Shown piece after piece: positions 10,450 through 22,113 of a stretch of 64,000 bases of DNA; the first letter of the stretch is position 1, and every line of letters begins with the position of its first letter. The stretch is from NCBI GenBank assembly GCA_002270565.1, contig NQMI01000015.1:472747-536746 (forward strand), given 5' to 3'. The notes under the pieces were generated by a model. It ran no database searches, was not told the DNA's origin, and worked only from the letters and a program-made list of their open reading frames with translations. Both the position numbers and the translations under genes were made by a program. The stretch comes from Stenocarpella maydis. Lineage: Eukaryota > Ascomycota > Sordariomycetes > Diaporthales > Diaporthaceae.

Positions 10450-13400
10450 ATGAAGTCGAAATCAGACGAACACCGCGATCCTACCCAATCAGCTATGGCC
10501 GAGGATCGATCTTCTGCCGTCCTGGATTCCGAGTTGAGAGATTTGGCCCTCAGAGCCACGGCCAGTCTTCCGTCCACAGAGGGGCAATGGCGCCAGATCC
10601 TCTACCCAAAAACCGACAGCTCGCTCGACCCGCAATCGCCAACCTTTGATGGGCGCTCTTGGGTCAGGACTTTTGTAGACCTCTACAACTCAAACCTGCC
10701 CGCGAGGCCCCGAAGTCTTGGGGTTGCTTTTAACAACTTGACCGTCTATGGCGACAGCTCGGGGGCGAGGCACCAGACCAGCGCTGGGAATATCTTTCTG
10801 AGCGCCCTTCAGTCCCTCGCGAGAAAACTCGGAGGTGTAAAACAGAGCAAGCAAGTCACGATTTTGAAGAATTTCGAAGGCGTCCTGGATGAGGGTCAGC
10901 TTCTACTCGTCCTTGGCCCGCCCGGCTCGGGTTGTTCAACTCTGCTCAAGACCATCGCGGGAGAGACAGCAGGACTAAGAGAGAGCCCCGAAACCACCTG
11001 GAACTACCGAGGTGAGACAATCCATCGTCTAACGCTCATAGTATCTTTTTTTTTTCTTTCAATACCGATGAATGCTTACTGCCCTAGGCATCGACACGAA
11101 ATACATACGAACTCGGTTCCGGGGCGACGTTCTCTATAATGGCGAGACCGACACGCATCTCGCACATCTCACCGTCCGAGAGACTCTTCGCTTCGCAGCA
11201 TCAACACGGCCAATACGGAATTTACCCTCGGGGTTCTCTTCGGCATACGTTGCTGACATACTCTGCGACGTGGTCATGTCTGTCTTTGGCATCTCGCACA
11301 CAGCCAACACGAGGGTCGGCGATGATTTTGTGCGAGGTGTCAGTGGAGGCGAGAGGAAGCGCGTCAGCATCGCCGAATCGACATTGATGGGCGCCTTGTT
11401 GCAGTGCTGGGACAATTCGACCCGTGGGCTCGATAGTGCGAACGCCGTCCGGTTCTGCCAGTGCCTGCGAGACCAGGCCAACATCATGAATATCTCCGCT
11501 GCAGTGGCCATATATCAAGCTCCGCAGAGTGCATACGATGTTGGTGATCCCCAGCCCGGATATTTGACGGCTTTCTGACTTTCCTTTCCGCAGTTATTTG
11601 ACCGAGTCACCTTGTTGTACAAGGGAAGGCAAATCTTTTTCGGGAAAGCCTCCGAGGCAGCACAGTATTTCGAGAATCTGGGCTTCGAACGTACATCATC
11701 ACCACCCGCCTACCCACGAGGATGCATTACATCTAGGCTAACCGCGCGTGCAGGCCCCGAACGACAGACCACCCCCGACTTTCTTACCTCCATGACCAGC
11801 CCTCGCGAGCGCGTGGTACGGCCCGGGTTTGAAAACCTCGTCCCGCAAACACCGGACGAGTTCGCCGAGCGATGGATGAAAAGCAAGGAGCGGCTGGCTC
11901 TACTCGAAGAAATCGAAGAGTACCAGGGAAAGCACCCCCGTGACCAAAGACAGCTTGAGTACAAGGAGTCCCGCCGCACCGAGCTGCAGAAGCACTCGCG
12001 GACCAGCTCTACCTACCTTATATCGTACTACGAGCAGGTACAGCTGAATCTCTGGCGTGCCTACAGGCGGCTGGTGGCGGACCCGTCCTTTACCATTGCA
12101 TCTCTGCTGTACAACCTAGTCTTGGCGCTCATGTTAGGAAGCATGTTCTTTGATATGAAGGCCGATGCGTCGACATTCTACTACCGGGGCGGCATCATAT
12201 TCTTTTCACTTCTCCTCAATGCATTCGCCAGTCAGCTGGAGGTAATTTCTCCACGATTCGGGGAGGGGGTGGGGGGATTTGGGAAAGCCTTCATGCTAAC
12301 AATATTGCTCCACAGGTCCTTACAGTCTATGCGGAGCGACCAGTCATCGAGAAACACAATCGCTACGCCCTTTATCGGCAGTCAACGCAGGCAATTGCCG
12401 GATACCTGATGGATTTGCCTTACAAGACCACGAACATGCTCATCTTCAATGTCACGGTCTACTTCATGGCCAACCTCCGCCGAGATGCAGGCAGCTTCTT
12501 CTTTTTCTGCCTGACCACCTACCTCACGACTCTCGTCATGTCATGTCTCTATCGGACGCTGGCGTACTTGACACGGACTCCTGCGCAGGCTATGGTCCCG
12601 AGTTCCTTATTAAGTCTTGGGCTCATGATCTACACTGGCTTCTGCATTCCGCCCTCATATGTTCCTGACTGGTCGCACTGGATGATGTATATCAACCCGC
12701 TCTCGTACGCCTTCGAGGCGCTCATGGCAAACGAGTTCCACGACCGCGAGTTCCCCTGCTCGAATATGGTACCACGGGGCCCCGATTACGAAGGCCTGCC
12801 TCCCGAATCCCACATCTGCTCGTCAGTTGGCGCCGAGGCTGGTTTCTCAGTTGTCAATGGCGATCGTTATATTGCGCAGTCTTTCGGGTACTTCAATGAG
12901 AACAAGTGGAGGTGAGTTAGGTGGCGCTAATAATAATCAACGGGTTTCACGGCGGCTAAGCACAAGCAGGAACATCGGTATCTTGTGCGCTTTTCTTGTC
13001 GGCCTCTTTCTTGCCTATGTGGCCGCGGCTGAGATGGCTAAACCGCCACGGAGCACGGGAGAAGTGTTGGTCTTTCGACGTGGCAAGGAACCCCCACAAT
13101 CACTGGGGGATGAAAACGGCGACGTCGAGTCGCAGAAGGGCTTGGTGTCATTGGAAAAAAATGCGAGGACCACATCAACCGGGCCTGCAAGCCAGCCAGA
13201 AGACCGCCCTGTCTTCCACTGGAACGATATTTGTTACGATGTCGATATCAAGGGGCAAACGCGCCGGATCCTCTCCCAAGTTGACGGTTGGGTCCAGCCT
13301 GGCAAATCAACCGCACTGATGGTATGCCAATCACGAATTTCTTGGCCGCCGCGAAGAATCTAGCTGATGTGTATCATAGGGCTTCTCAGGGGCTGGCAAA

Positions 13401-15286
13401 ACCACGTTGCTCGACGTCCTCGCTGGCCGCGTCACCACTGGAGTCTTGACAGGAGATACGCTTATCAATGGCCGACCAACCGACTCTTCCTTCCAGCACC
13501 GTGTTGGGTACGTGAAACAGCAGGACCTGCACCTCGACACCATGACGGTCCGCGAGGCAATCGAGTTCAGCGCGCTGCTCCGCCAGCCCGCTAGCGTTCC
13601 GCGCGAGGACAAGATGCGACACGTTGACCGCGTCGTGGCCATGCTCAAGATGGAGGAATTCGCCGGTGCCGTCATCGGTGAACCTGGCCAGGGCCTCAAC
13701 GTCGAGCAACGCAAGCGACTAACCATCGGCGTCGAGTTGGCGGCTCGGCCTGAACTGCTTCTATTCCTCGACGAGCCTACATCGGGCCTGGACTCGCAAA
13801 CCTCCTGGGCCATCTGTGACCTCATCGAAGAGCTCACGAGGAGCGGGCAGGCCGTTTTGTGTACGATACACCAGCCTTCAGCCATGTTATTCCAACGGTT
13901 CGATCGCCTGCTTCTGTTGGCGCCCGGCGGGAAGACAGTATACTTCGGAGGTAAGTTGGGCCACGATCTTGGGGTTTTTAAGTTTCTGCGCATTCTCGTT
14001 TGATGTACATATGATAACTAACCGCGCCTCAAATAGAATTGGGCGAGAACTGCTCTACGCTTATCCGGTATCTAGAGCGTCATGGCGCTCCGGCGTGTCC
14101 TCCGGAGGCCAACCCGGCCGAATGGATGCTTGATATCATCAAGCCCCCGGTGGATGGATCTGAAGGTATTGACTGGCACCAAGTCTGGAGGGACTCGCCT
14201 GAATACCAGTCCGTCAGGGGCGAGATGGCGCGCCTCAAAGGCCTCTCTGGTGTGGGCCAGCATGAGCACTCCTCTTCACAATCTGAGTTTGCTGCCTCGT
14301 TCGGGACGCAGTTCATCCAAGTACTCAACCGCACATTCAAGCACTTCTGGCGCTCGCCGACCTACATCTGGTCCAAGTTCAGCCTCGTCGGCCTCTCGTG
14401 CCTCTATCTGGGCTTCAGCTTTGACGCCCGCCTCACCCTGCAAGGGATGCAGAATCAGCTTTACGCCATCTACCTGTTCTTCATCCTCTTCAGCTCCCTC
14501 AACGAGCAGATAATGCCCATGTTCGTGCCGCAGCGCGCTCTGTACGAGCAGCGCGAGAGGCCGTCCAAGATGTATCGCTGGGCCACGCTGCTGCTCTCCA
14601 ACATCCTGGTTGAGATGGCCTGGAACGTGGCTGCCGCGGCTATCGCCTACGTCTGCTGGTACTACCCCGTGGGGTTTGCGGGCCTCACAGGCGGCTACAG
14701 CGTCGATGATCTCTCCCTGCGCGGCTTCCTTGTCTTCCTCTTCATCCTCATGTTCCTGCTCTTCACCTGCACGTTTTCCCACATGGCCATCGCCTGGATC
14801 GAGACGGCCGAGACAGCTGGTGTTCTGACCAGCCTCCTCTACATCTTCTGCATATCCTTCGCTGGAGTTGGTGTTGCACCGGCTGACTTGCCCGACTTCT
14901 GGACCTTCATGTACCATGTTTCGCCCGTCACCTACATGATCAGCGGCGTCATGTCATCGTCCATGTCAGGCTACGACGTGTCCTGCTCTGCTGGCGAGAC
15001 CCTGCACATGACGCCACCAGCAAACACGACATGTGGCTCATTTCTGGCCGCCTTTCAGGCCACCGACGGCGGTAGAGTGCTGGACCCGGACTCCACTGGC
15101 ACTTGTGCCTTTTGTCCCTTGGCTACCACCGACGACTTCCTGGCCCGATTTGGTATATACTATGCCGACCATTGGAGGAACTTTGGGCTGCTTTGGGTAT
15201 ATATCGCGGCCAATATAGGCTTAGCCTGTGCGTTGTATTGGTTTTTCAGGGTTCCGAAAGGGAAGGGTGTGAAGCGGGGGCTGTAA
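10450..15286 (+). CDS. PDR-type ABC-G transporter (pleiotropic drug resistance pump)
   Basis: Eight exons give 1455 residues: 10450-11011, 11088-11539, 11594-11690, 11754-12241, 12316-12911, 12970-13321, 13380-13950 and 14037-15286. All junctions are GT-AG and keep frame; the 11691-11753 intron is a multiple of three, so it can be missed. The order is NBD1-TMD1-NBD2-TMD2. NBD1 has Walker [13 protein letters not shown] with Cys162 in place of Lys, signature [10 protein letters not shown], and [10 protein letters not shown] with Asn after Asp. NBD2 has Walker [10 protein letters not shown] (Lys856), signature [12 protein letters not shown] and Walker [15 protein letters not shown]. These deviations are the normal asymmetry of fungal PDR pumps, so both sites look natural. 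The length matches the family. It would export hydrophobic compounds across the plasma membrane. The UstYa-like gene lies convergently 0.86 kb downstream. Inference: self-protection or export for the neighbouring cluster. Confidence 0.93.
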
Positions 15287-16141
15287 AGAGTCTCTAGTTG
15301 AGATAGTCCTTGCACGATATGACGAATAAAAGTTGTTCAACCTGAAATGATTAGAGCTAAAAATCCCACCCTATCTCATTGAATCTTGCACGTCACTCAT
15401 TTCCCCAATGCCTAGGTATATAAGCATATAATGTGGGCCCTGTATGTCGTGGAGTGGGGCCATATGCTGTCTTTTCCTATTCTGGCGGTTTCAAGTTATT
15501 TGAGCTCACCTGCGACGGACGGGTGTTTGACCACCTACGGTCTTTATTGCACCTTCACTATATTCTATTTATTAAAGTCTTGACAGGATATTGTCTTGGG
15601 ATTCTCACGCTTTCGACTTCTGTCTTGGATCGCACCCGCTGATCATCACGAATCTCACAACAGGGTTAGCGACCGGCTCACACTTCCTCACTGCCACAAA
15701 GGCAACAATGAAGATGAAGGCCATGTTGGCGGAAAATGACCAGAAATGGACAGAAAGGCTTACTGGTAATCCTATCTTACAAATATCTCTCTTCCTGTCC
15801 CATTTGTTACTCCACGGAATGTCGTTCTTGGTTGCGCCTAGTTAGCCAGGTTACTCGACATTACCAAACACGCTTTATTGGCTTGGGCGATACCAGAAAT
15901 CGATGACCTCAATAGATTGGCATCTATGGGCCCGTCTCTCGAAGTGAAGTGAGATCTCCATTAGTACCCCAAAGAAAAATCAGTGGTGAAGAAGTTTGGG
16001 CTACAAGAGCATGTCCATGTCCTAAAATCACATCCCAGCGCCATGAAGCCAGCTCGATCTGTCTCTATTCATGAGAATTTGATACGTTTAGTAGAGACAT
16101 TTACATACAAAGCCACGGGAATTTTCAAGAACATGACTCCA
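15287..16141. other. Convergent intergenic region
   Basis: 3' flanks of the ABC transporter (+) and the UstYa-like gene (-). Frames of up to 84 codons (for example 15591-15845) show no motif and no coding pattern. Nothing else is supported. Confidence 0.5.
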
Positions 16142-17163
16142 TCATTCCACAGCAATCGGGTGGACAATGTCCTCATATGTCGTCATCCTGGAGTAGGCCC
16201 AATCCTCAACGGAGCTCCAAGTGACACATACTGATCTACCGTTGCTTTTTGCCTCTGGCTTGTAGCTCAATGGGTCGTCCCACTCAAATGAATAGACCTC
16301 AGTATTCCCATGGCACATTATAGTAAGTCTAAGTGCCTCAATGCAATGTTCTATTTTTGGTTAGCAGGGACGCAGCTTTCTGAGTGGGGTTAGTCACTGA
16401 CCAAGGTGAGCATGCAGGTAGTCAATATCTGTATAGGTGAGGTTGGGAAAGTAGTAATCGCGATAAAGATAACGACGCAGTCTCCGCTGTTTAGGGTGTC
16501 AGGATAGTGAATGCCGCTAGATTTTACGGGAGATTAGACAAACCAAGCAGTGTAGCTCATGGTAAACACCCAGAGATGCCAGATATCCACCACCTTCAAG
16601 CCTCGCCAGATTCCCGTCAGTGGATTCGTGTGCCATTTTCAATTCGTCCAAGGTAGCATTGAAAGTAACAGCTAAGAGGACGTGATTAAGAACTGCAAAA
16701 TCTAAAACACAATGATGGGCTCTTACGTTTGAGAAGATGTTCCCATGCGGTATCTGTCTCTGCTGTTGGTGGCCCGGAAAAGATGCTGTAGGTTTTGTGG
16801 TCCGCATGCTCGGCTCGAACCTCAAATTCAACAAATGGCTGAGCAGGCGCTAATGTACCATTAGATGCAGACATTACTAAATCAAAAGTAACACTCACAC
16901 CATGATCGCCCTTCTAGTGGGATGCCCACTGCTATGGAGGTCGGACCGCGGATCACAAGAAACGCCAAGAAGACGAGGAGCAAATGCAATACAGCGGTAT
17001 ATGCGTGTGACAAGGTCACAACTCCTTTTCTCTTTCCGGCATGGTCGAATTGAGGCTCTGTCAGAGAGTTTTTGGCGGACTTACTGGTCAGCGGCTGGCT
17101 CTCTTCGTCATCTGGGAAGTCGTGGTCCGGTGATGCTGCTCGACAGAGAACTTCAATACCCAT
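16142..17163 (-). CDS. UstYa-like (DUF3328) oxidase of peptide natural-product type
   Basis: Five exons give 269 residues: 17163-16899, 16849-16727, 16671-16544, 16486-16402 and 16350-16142. The introns are 49-57 bases, all GT-AG. The N-terminus is polar, followed by one membrane segment (about residues 55-75, AYTAVLHLLLVFLAFLVI), giving a type II topology. Then come the family's WSPAQPFVEFEVR and a PPTAETDTAWEHL block. Both diagnostic motifs are present: HELHC (167-171) and HLEHC (199-203, split by the last intron). In known dikaritin pathways (ustiloxin, phomopsin, asperipin) UstYa-type proteins catalyse oxidative macrocyclisation or side-chain modification of a ribosomal peptide. Exon 1 faces a divergent signal-peptide mini-gene 547 bases away. 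There are no internal stops and both HxxHC motifs are intact, so it is probably functional. The substrate is unknown. Confidence 0.88.
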
Positions 17164-17710
17164 GGTGAACAAACCTGTCCTATTGAAGAAAACAAATTAG
17201 CGGGATGTTGGATGGAAGAGCAGATGGGCTTTGAACGAATTAACCATCCGGGGAATGACCAAGACCCTGTCGCTGTGCCTCCTCATGTCTATGTCTCTTC
17301 CGCAGTCCTGTGGATCTTTAAGCCTCGACTGCCCATCTCCCCCCCAGGGTGGCAGCTAGCGCCAGGAGCAAGCTACGTGCCAACAGTTACATCATGTTCA
17401 TACTGGAAACAAGGGTTTCCCGCCATCTTTTAATAGAATCAGTTTCAGGGGCTGTGTCCTTAATAACGCCTTTCGAAAATCCTTTTTTTTTTCAATATTG
17501 TTTTTTGTATATGTGCCCCGATAAGTGCATCATGGTGCCTTAGACTAGGATGTTGTCTTTCGAGGCAAAATAAATAAATACGGCCGACTCCCACCTCAAG
17601 AAATTTCGAAACTGCCACTTATAAGTTCATAACTCACACACCATTTCTTCCGTTCCACTATCTCCAGCATCTGCAATTCGCAATTCTCATCGAAAGCCAG
17701 CAGCCTCAAG
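17164..17710. promoter_or_regulatory. Shared divergent promoter region of UstYa-like gene and secreted-peptide gene
   Basis: The two start codons are 547 bases apart and face away from each other. TATAAG occurs at 17620-17625, 86 bases before the peptide ATG. It is followed by a pyrimidine-rich leader (around 17640-17680), typical of well-expressed fungal genes. A single regulator could act on both genes; that is inference. Confidence 0.4.
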
Positions 17711-17919
17711 ATGCAGCTTCTTACTCCAAGCCTTACAGTCGTAGCTCTGCTTGTTGCAACTACATTTTCTGCCGCAATCCCCTCTACTGGTCAGTTGTGC
17801 CGCGACGCTACCATATAATTCATCCCTCTGCTTAAGCTAATGTTTTTGAAGATAACCACACGAGAGCATGTGTAGATGCAGTCGGGGAGACGGATGGCGC
17901 AGACGCATGCATCTTCTGA
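17711..17919 (+). CDS. Small secreted peptide, candidate RiPP-like precursor
   Basis: Proposed exons 17711-17789 and 17852-17919, with an intron at 17790-17851 (GTCAGT donor; pyrimidine stretch then AAG acceptor), encode 48 residues. The N-terminus MQLLTPSLTVVALLVATT plus FSAA is a textbook signal peptide, with cleavage likely after SAA near residue 22. The remaining roughly 26 residues include an Asn-His-Thr glycosylation sequon and the acidic tail CVDAVGETDGADACIF with two cysteines 13 apart. Without splicing the frame stops after about 35 codons, so the intron is an inference supported by phase and signals. I know no family for it. Its position head-to-head with the UstYa-like gene suggests a substrate, but there are no KR/RR Kex2 sites, repeated cores or Tyr, all usual in dikaritin precursors. 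It could also be an unrelated small secreted protein. Confidence 0.5.
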
Positions 17920-19944
17920 GTCTCGGATAGAACTTAGTATCTTGTGGTTCCAACAACGCTATAAGATGATGGCTTGCAAAGCTCGAGGTTGTATTTAGCT
18001 CATTTTGATAGTTTGAGCAGGTCTATATCATGGGAATGCTATACATTTAGGATACGCGGGTAGTTGAGAATAAGACGATGGCGGGACCACTATCTTGGAG
18101 GTCGGATATTGACCCGTATCTCGAGCATGGCCATGGTGACCAGGCTCGGTCAAAATCAACAAGTGAGAGCTCTTTTGTGTAAGTTCTACGGGGATTCTCA
18201 CTTACAGGTGACCGCTGCGTTAAGGTCACGTTTTACAGACGTGGATGCTGCTTATGGCTCAATGGTGAAGCTTCGGACTTGGTAGGTCTAGATTTTGCCT
18301 GCCTCCAGAATCAGAATACTTACATGGCCAGATTCAATGCCAACGATCTGGAACTGAACGCGTAGGGTCAGGCGGTGGGAATCGAGTAGAGCTGGCTTTT
18401 GCTTCGCGCAGGCTTCCCGAATTTGCTCGTTGGCCTGTTCGGTCCCAGAGCGCCGGACTTCCAACGCATGAGCAACCTTAGAGTCCCCCAAATCCAACAT
18501 GATCCAAACTGTAACAATAGTCTCCAGATTTTTCGGTGGGATATTCGGCCCGTTGTGATTCGCGCTCCACCGCCATTCATTTTCACTTCGTTCAAAAGGG
18601 AATATCCCTACTTGCGCCTTGTGTGGGATTAATTGCATCAATGAATGAAGATGGCCATGGCACAGTGTAGCAGGCAGCCAAGCTCATGACGATGCTTATC
18701 TTTTGGGCAACCAGTCCGTTGGTACAGGGTCCCATATATGTGGGACCCTGTACCAACAGACTGTGAGGCCCTGGAGGTGGCCAAAATAGCGCCAACGGGC
18801 AGCTGTGAATGGAACTTTGTACCGATTGATGTCACGTCCGCCGTGGCCATCGCGCCAAGGACGTCTGGGACCTCATCAAGAGGTCGCTGACGATTGGACA
18901 GTTGAGGAGTTGTTGGTGAGGGGACGAAAAGCCTATTGCTGTGCCGCATGATAGGCAGACTACCTGTTGGCCCATGGGGGCCCGCAGGCTGCGGCGCAGC
19001 GGCTCTGCTGTATCCGTAGTGTAATGCGGCGCAAGATGCAGGTGACCAGTGTGCGCTAATCAATTTTTTCCACCTTACATTCACGGCTGCCACCAACAGG
19101 CCCCGCTCTGGTCGACCAACTCCGAGGCAGATCAGCTCCTGTTGTGATATTACTCTGCGAAGTCGGCGCCAGCATTGGCTGTAGACAGTGCTCTGTATTG
19201 ACCTGTGTTCCATGTAGCCGCGCCTGGCTTGGAAGGTGATATTCCTGTGGGTTCGAAGGATTATTGCTACCTCATGAAAGTGGGTTAACTGAGACTTCTT
19301 CGTCTCTTGGAGTCCAGATGCCGGTCAACAAGCTTTTTGCCGAGCTTTCAGTTCGCAGGTCTCAGCGTGGGAGTAGCGCCGGGAATAAGGTCAGATGGTA
19401 CTTTGCTAACTACCTAGTAGACAACACAGGTGGCTTTCGTTTCGTCGGTGCACTTGTTTACGAAGTCCTACCTGTCTATATCAGCACTTGTTCCAACTTG
19501 GACTGTTTGGTCCGACTGCGGTGCCATGTTCCTGGCGCAATGCTGGGGACATGGTCTGATTCTAAGCTGCACAAACTCGAGTGAGCGCCGCTCGGCTAAC
19601 TGACTCGGTGCACCTCTGGTTCAGCTACTGCAAGGGTAAAGCAGTCAAGTGGCGCAGACCAACAAACATAGACGTCCGGTATAGTGTACCTGGGTACTTA
19701 CTTGTAGGCCATACCTCATACCTGCATATCGACCATAGACTGACCTGGGCTTAGTTGCAATGCTCGTTTGTGGACATAATTCTTTCCATTTCCATATATT
19801 TGCTCCTCGATTACCGGTTCTATCTGAACTACGACTCGAACATATCACACGTCTCCCTCGATCTATTTATGATCACCCACTTTGAAGCGTGGAATCTCTA
19901 CTGTTTACCCCCACTCAACATTTTCGCAAGAATCCAAGACAGCC
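17920..19944. other. Intergenic, 2 kb, with one strong hairpin
   Basis: No gene could be supported. Minus-strand frames at 18641-18288 (117 codons, with a possible GTAAGT donor near its end) and 19213-18638 (191 codons) lack recognisable domains. The main structured feature is the inverted repeat at 18712-18763. Confidence 0.45.
18712..18763. repeat. Near-perfect inverted repeat, about 23-bp arms
   Basis: A 17-bp arm GTTGGTACAGGGTCCCA (18718-18734) is followed, after a six-base AT-type loop, by its exact reverse complement ending at 18757. Beyond one mismatch the pairing continues for five bases each side (CAGTC and GACTG). Possible origins are a snap-back relic of a small transposon end, a regulatory palindrome or a transcript hairpin. 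No direct target duplication is obvious. Confidence 0.85.
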
Positions 19945-21356
19945 ATGACCCCCACACGGTACTACTATGAGAAGCCAGCATACGTGATAGCTGGCGGGTC
20001 TGTCCTTCCGTGTTTAGCCATCATTGTCACTGCCCTGAGGCTACGTTTTCGAATTAAGCAAAGACAACCGTTGAAGGCGGATGATTGGCTCGTTCTGCCA
20101 GCTATGGTTTGTGCTTGGTATTATTGCAACTAGTCTAATTAAACTAACTTTGGAGACTCTAGGTTCTCGCTGTGGCCATCGGTGTCCTGATGATCTATGC
20201 TGTTTCACAGCATGCCATGGCTTACCCTCTGGAGATACCCGTTGATTTTGACGGGAACCCACTACTCCTAGTCACACCACAGATCGTTTTGACAGCAAAA
20301 GTATGTGCCCAATTCCCTGGCGCCTAGGTTCCGTCGCTAACAGAGGTGACAAGACACAAGTCGCTGTGCTATTAATGCTTCCATTGGGGTTGGGGTGTAC
20401 TAAAGCTAGCGTCCTCTTCTTTTATTTACGTATATTTGCCACTTCTAAGCGCTCCACGGTTTACGTGCTGTTCTCGGCCAGTATAATCATCATCATTATG
20501 ATGATGATTGCCTTCTTCTTTGCGACACTTTTTGAGTGCGGAAGTCATATCTCAGCCATGTGGCAGTCTGCCGAGGCATTACAGACGTACTGCCCAAACA
20601 CAGACAGCTATGATTATGGGTTTGCTATATCAGACTTCCTCACGGACTTCATGATCCTTGTGATGCCTATTCCACTGGTTAGTCTCGTTATCCTTCTTGC
20701 CGGGCGAATGATCTGACCACTCGCTATGTCTAGATTTGGCGTTTGAATATGGCAACGAAGAACAGAATAGCACTAACTTCAACGTTCATTGTGGGTGCCG
20801 GGTAAATGCGATCTCTCAGAATGGCCGAAAAAAAAAAAACCCTAACTGAGAAACAGATCCATTGTAGCCTCGCTGATCAGGATGGTAATATACACCCGAT
20901 TGTGGCTTCATGGAATCAGCGACGACGCAGACGAGATCCGTAAGTAGCCAATGTCAATCAATATGACAATGAAATCGAAGACAGATCTGACTGTGTCCAG
21001 TCACCATCACGGACAGCTTATACTGGGGTATGATCTCGACCAATATCGCCACAATTGCTGCGTCACTCCCCCTGCTGCACCCCCTCGTCAAGGACTTTAA
21101 CATGTTGGGTCTGTTCAAAAGTGCTCGGAGTTTCCTGAATTTCCGGTCGCTTAGGTCAAGGAGCAGCGATGCCCTGCATGTTTCCGGGGGTGGCGGCCTG
21201 CCAGCTAGCAGCGTATACTCTTATTACTACAGGGGAGACAGCTCCTCCGCCGTAGCTGGGGCTCAGGAGTTTGTCAAGAGCCAACAGCAAGTAATTGTGA
21301 TCGGCTCCTTCCACATGACTGATCTGCGGGCTCAAGAAGAAGCCCACACCGGGTGA
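19945..21356 (+). CDS. PTH11-like rhodopsin-domain membrane protein
   Basis: Six exons give 376 residues: 19945-20106, 20163-20300, 20354-20677, 20734-20801, 20857-20939 and 21001-21356. The third acceptor (ending 20353) is the least certain. It starts MTPTRYYYEKPAYVIAGGSV. Landmarks of the fungal rhodopsin-domain family follow: a first helix ending LRLRFRI, then LKADDWLVLPA, TKASVLFFYLRIF, a long hydrophobic helix (IIIIIMMMIAFFFATLFECG), SDFLTDFMILVMPIPLIW, and a last helix ending in ASLPLLHPLVKD before a soluble serine-rich tail. Seven helices are predicted. Proteins of this group (PTH11 in rice-blast fungus, and proteins encoded beside toxin clusters) are proposed surface sensors at the plasma membrane; ligands are unknown. 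The gene sits between the UstYa/peptide pair and the FAD monooxygenase. A decayed relative lies near 46.4 kb. Confidence 0.82.
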
Positions 21357-22113
21357 GGTCTCTCATGATACTGGTTAGGCGCCGCACCCAAAAGATTTCA
21401 TCGGGATGCGGAGACCATATCCATGGCGCGGCTGGTTGGAAAAGGGATCAGAATTTAGGATGTTCGAATATTGGGAGAACGTGATGGAAACGTATTTCGA
21501 ATGATGAATAGCTCCTTTTCCATACCTCAATATCGATGCTGAAATTAATGAAAGTTGTGCACACGAATGCAAAGCTGTGCAGACTGACCACACGTCAAGT
21601 CTCTGCCGATGTGAGTGCTTGAGTAACTAGTTGTCCCCTCCCACATGCATCTTTAGATTGGATCCGAATCAGTGATATTCGCGCAGATGTTATCCTTTCC
21701 ACAAGTGTCTGTAGGCGCGGAAATTTGTTTCCACGCGTGTGTGGTGAAAGGCACGTCTGCTATCCAATGACCTCGAAAACAGGAGACCAGCTGCACGATG
21801 CTGTGCCTCCTCGGCGAGAGGGTTGCCCGCGCAACAAAATCCCTGCGCGATATGCAATAGTCACAAAATCGGGTACCTGGGTAAGCTAAACGGCGTATAG
21901 TTGCTCCACTTGCATTGTTACGGTGACGCCAACGTGCAAGCGCGGCAAGGTACGTACTTGGGGGCGGTATCGATGCCTATTTAATGGCAGCACATGATCC
22001 GTCTCGTTGCAGTGGCTGGCCAGGGCGTTCGCATTATAAATGTGATGCATTATTCCGCTATATTGCGGCCCCTATCTCATCACCATCCCTCTCACTGTCC
22101 GGACTGATACGAC
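21357..22113. promoter_or_regulatory. Intergenic, promoter of the FAD monooxygenase
   Basis: TATAAAT lies at 22035-22041, 79 bases before the monooxygenase ATG, with a pyrimidine-rich leader after it. No gene is seen in the rest of the stretch. Confidence 0.5.

Noticed and set aside
14276..14917. 213-codon minus-strand frame inside the ABC transporter
   Set aside because: Acidic low-complexity shadow of the transmembrane exon.
18288..19213. Minus-strand frames of 117 and 191 codons
   Set aside because: One has a possible GTAAGT donor, but no partner exon, family resemblance or consistent coding pattern could be found; the 191-codon frame runs through the 52-bp palindrome.
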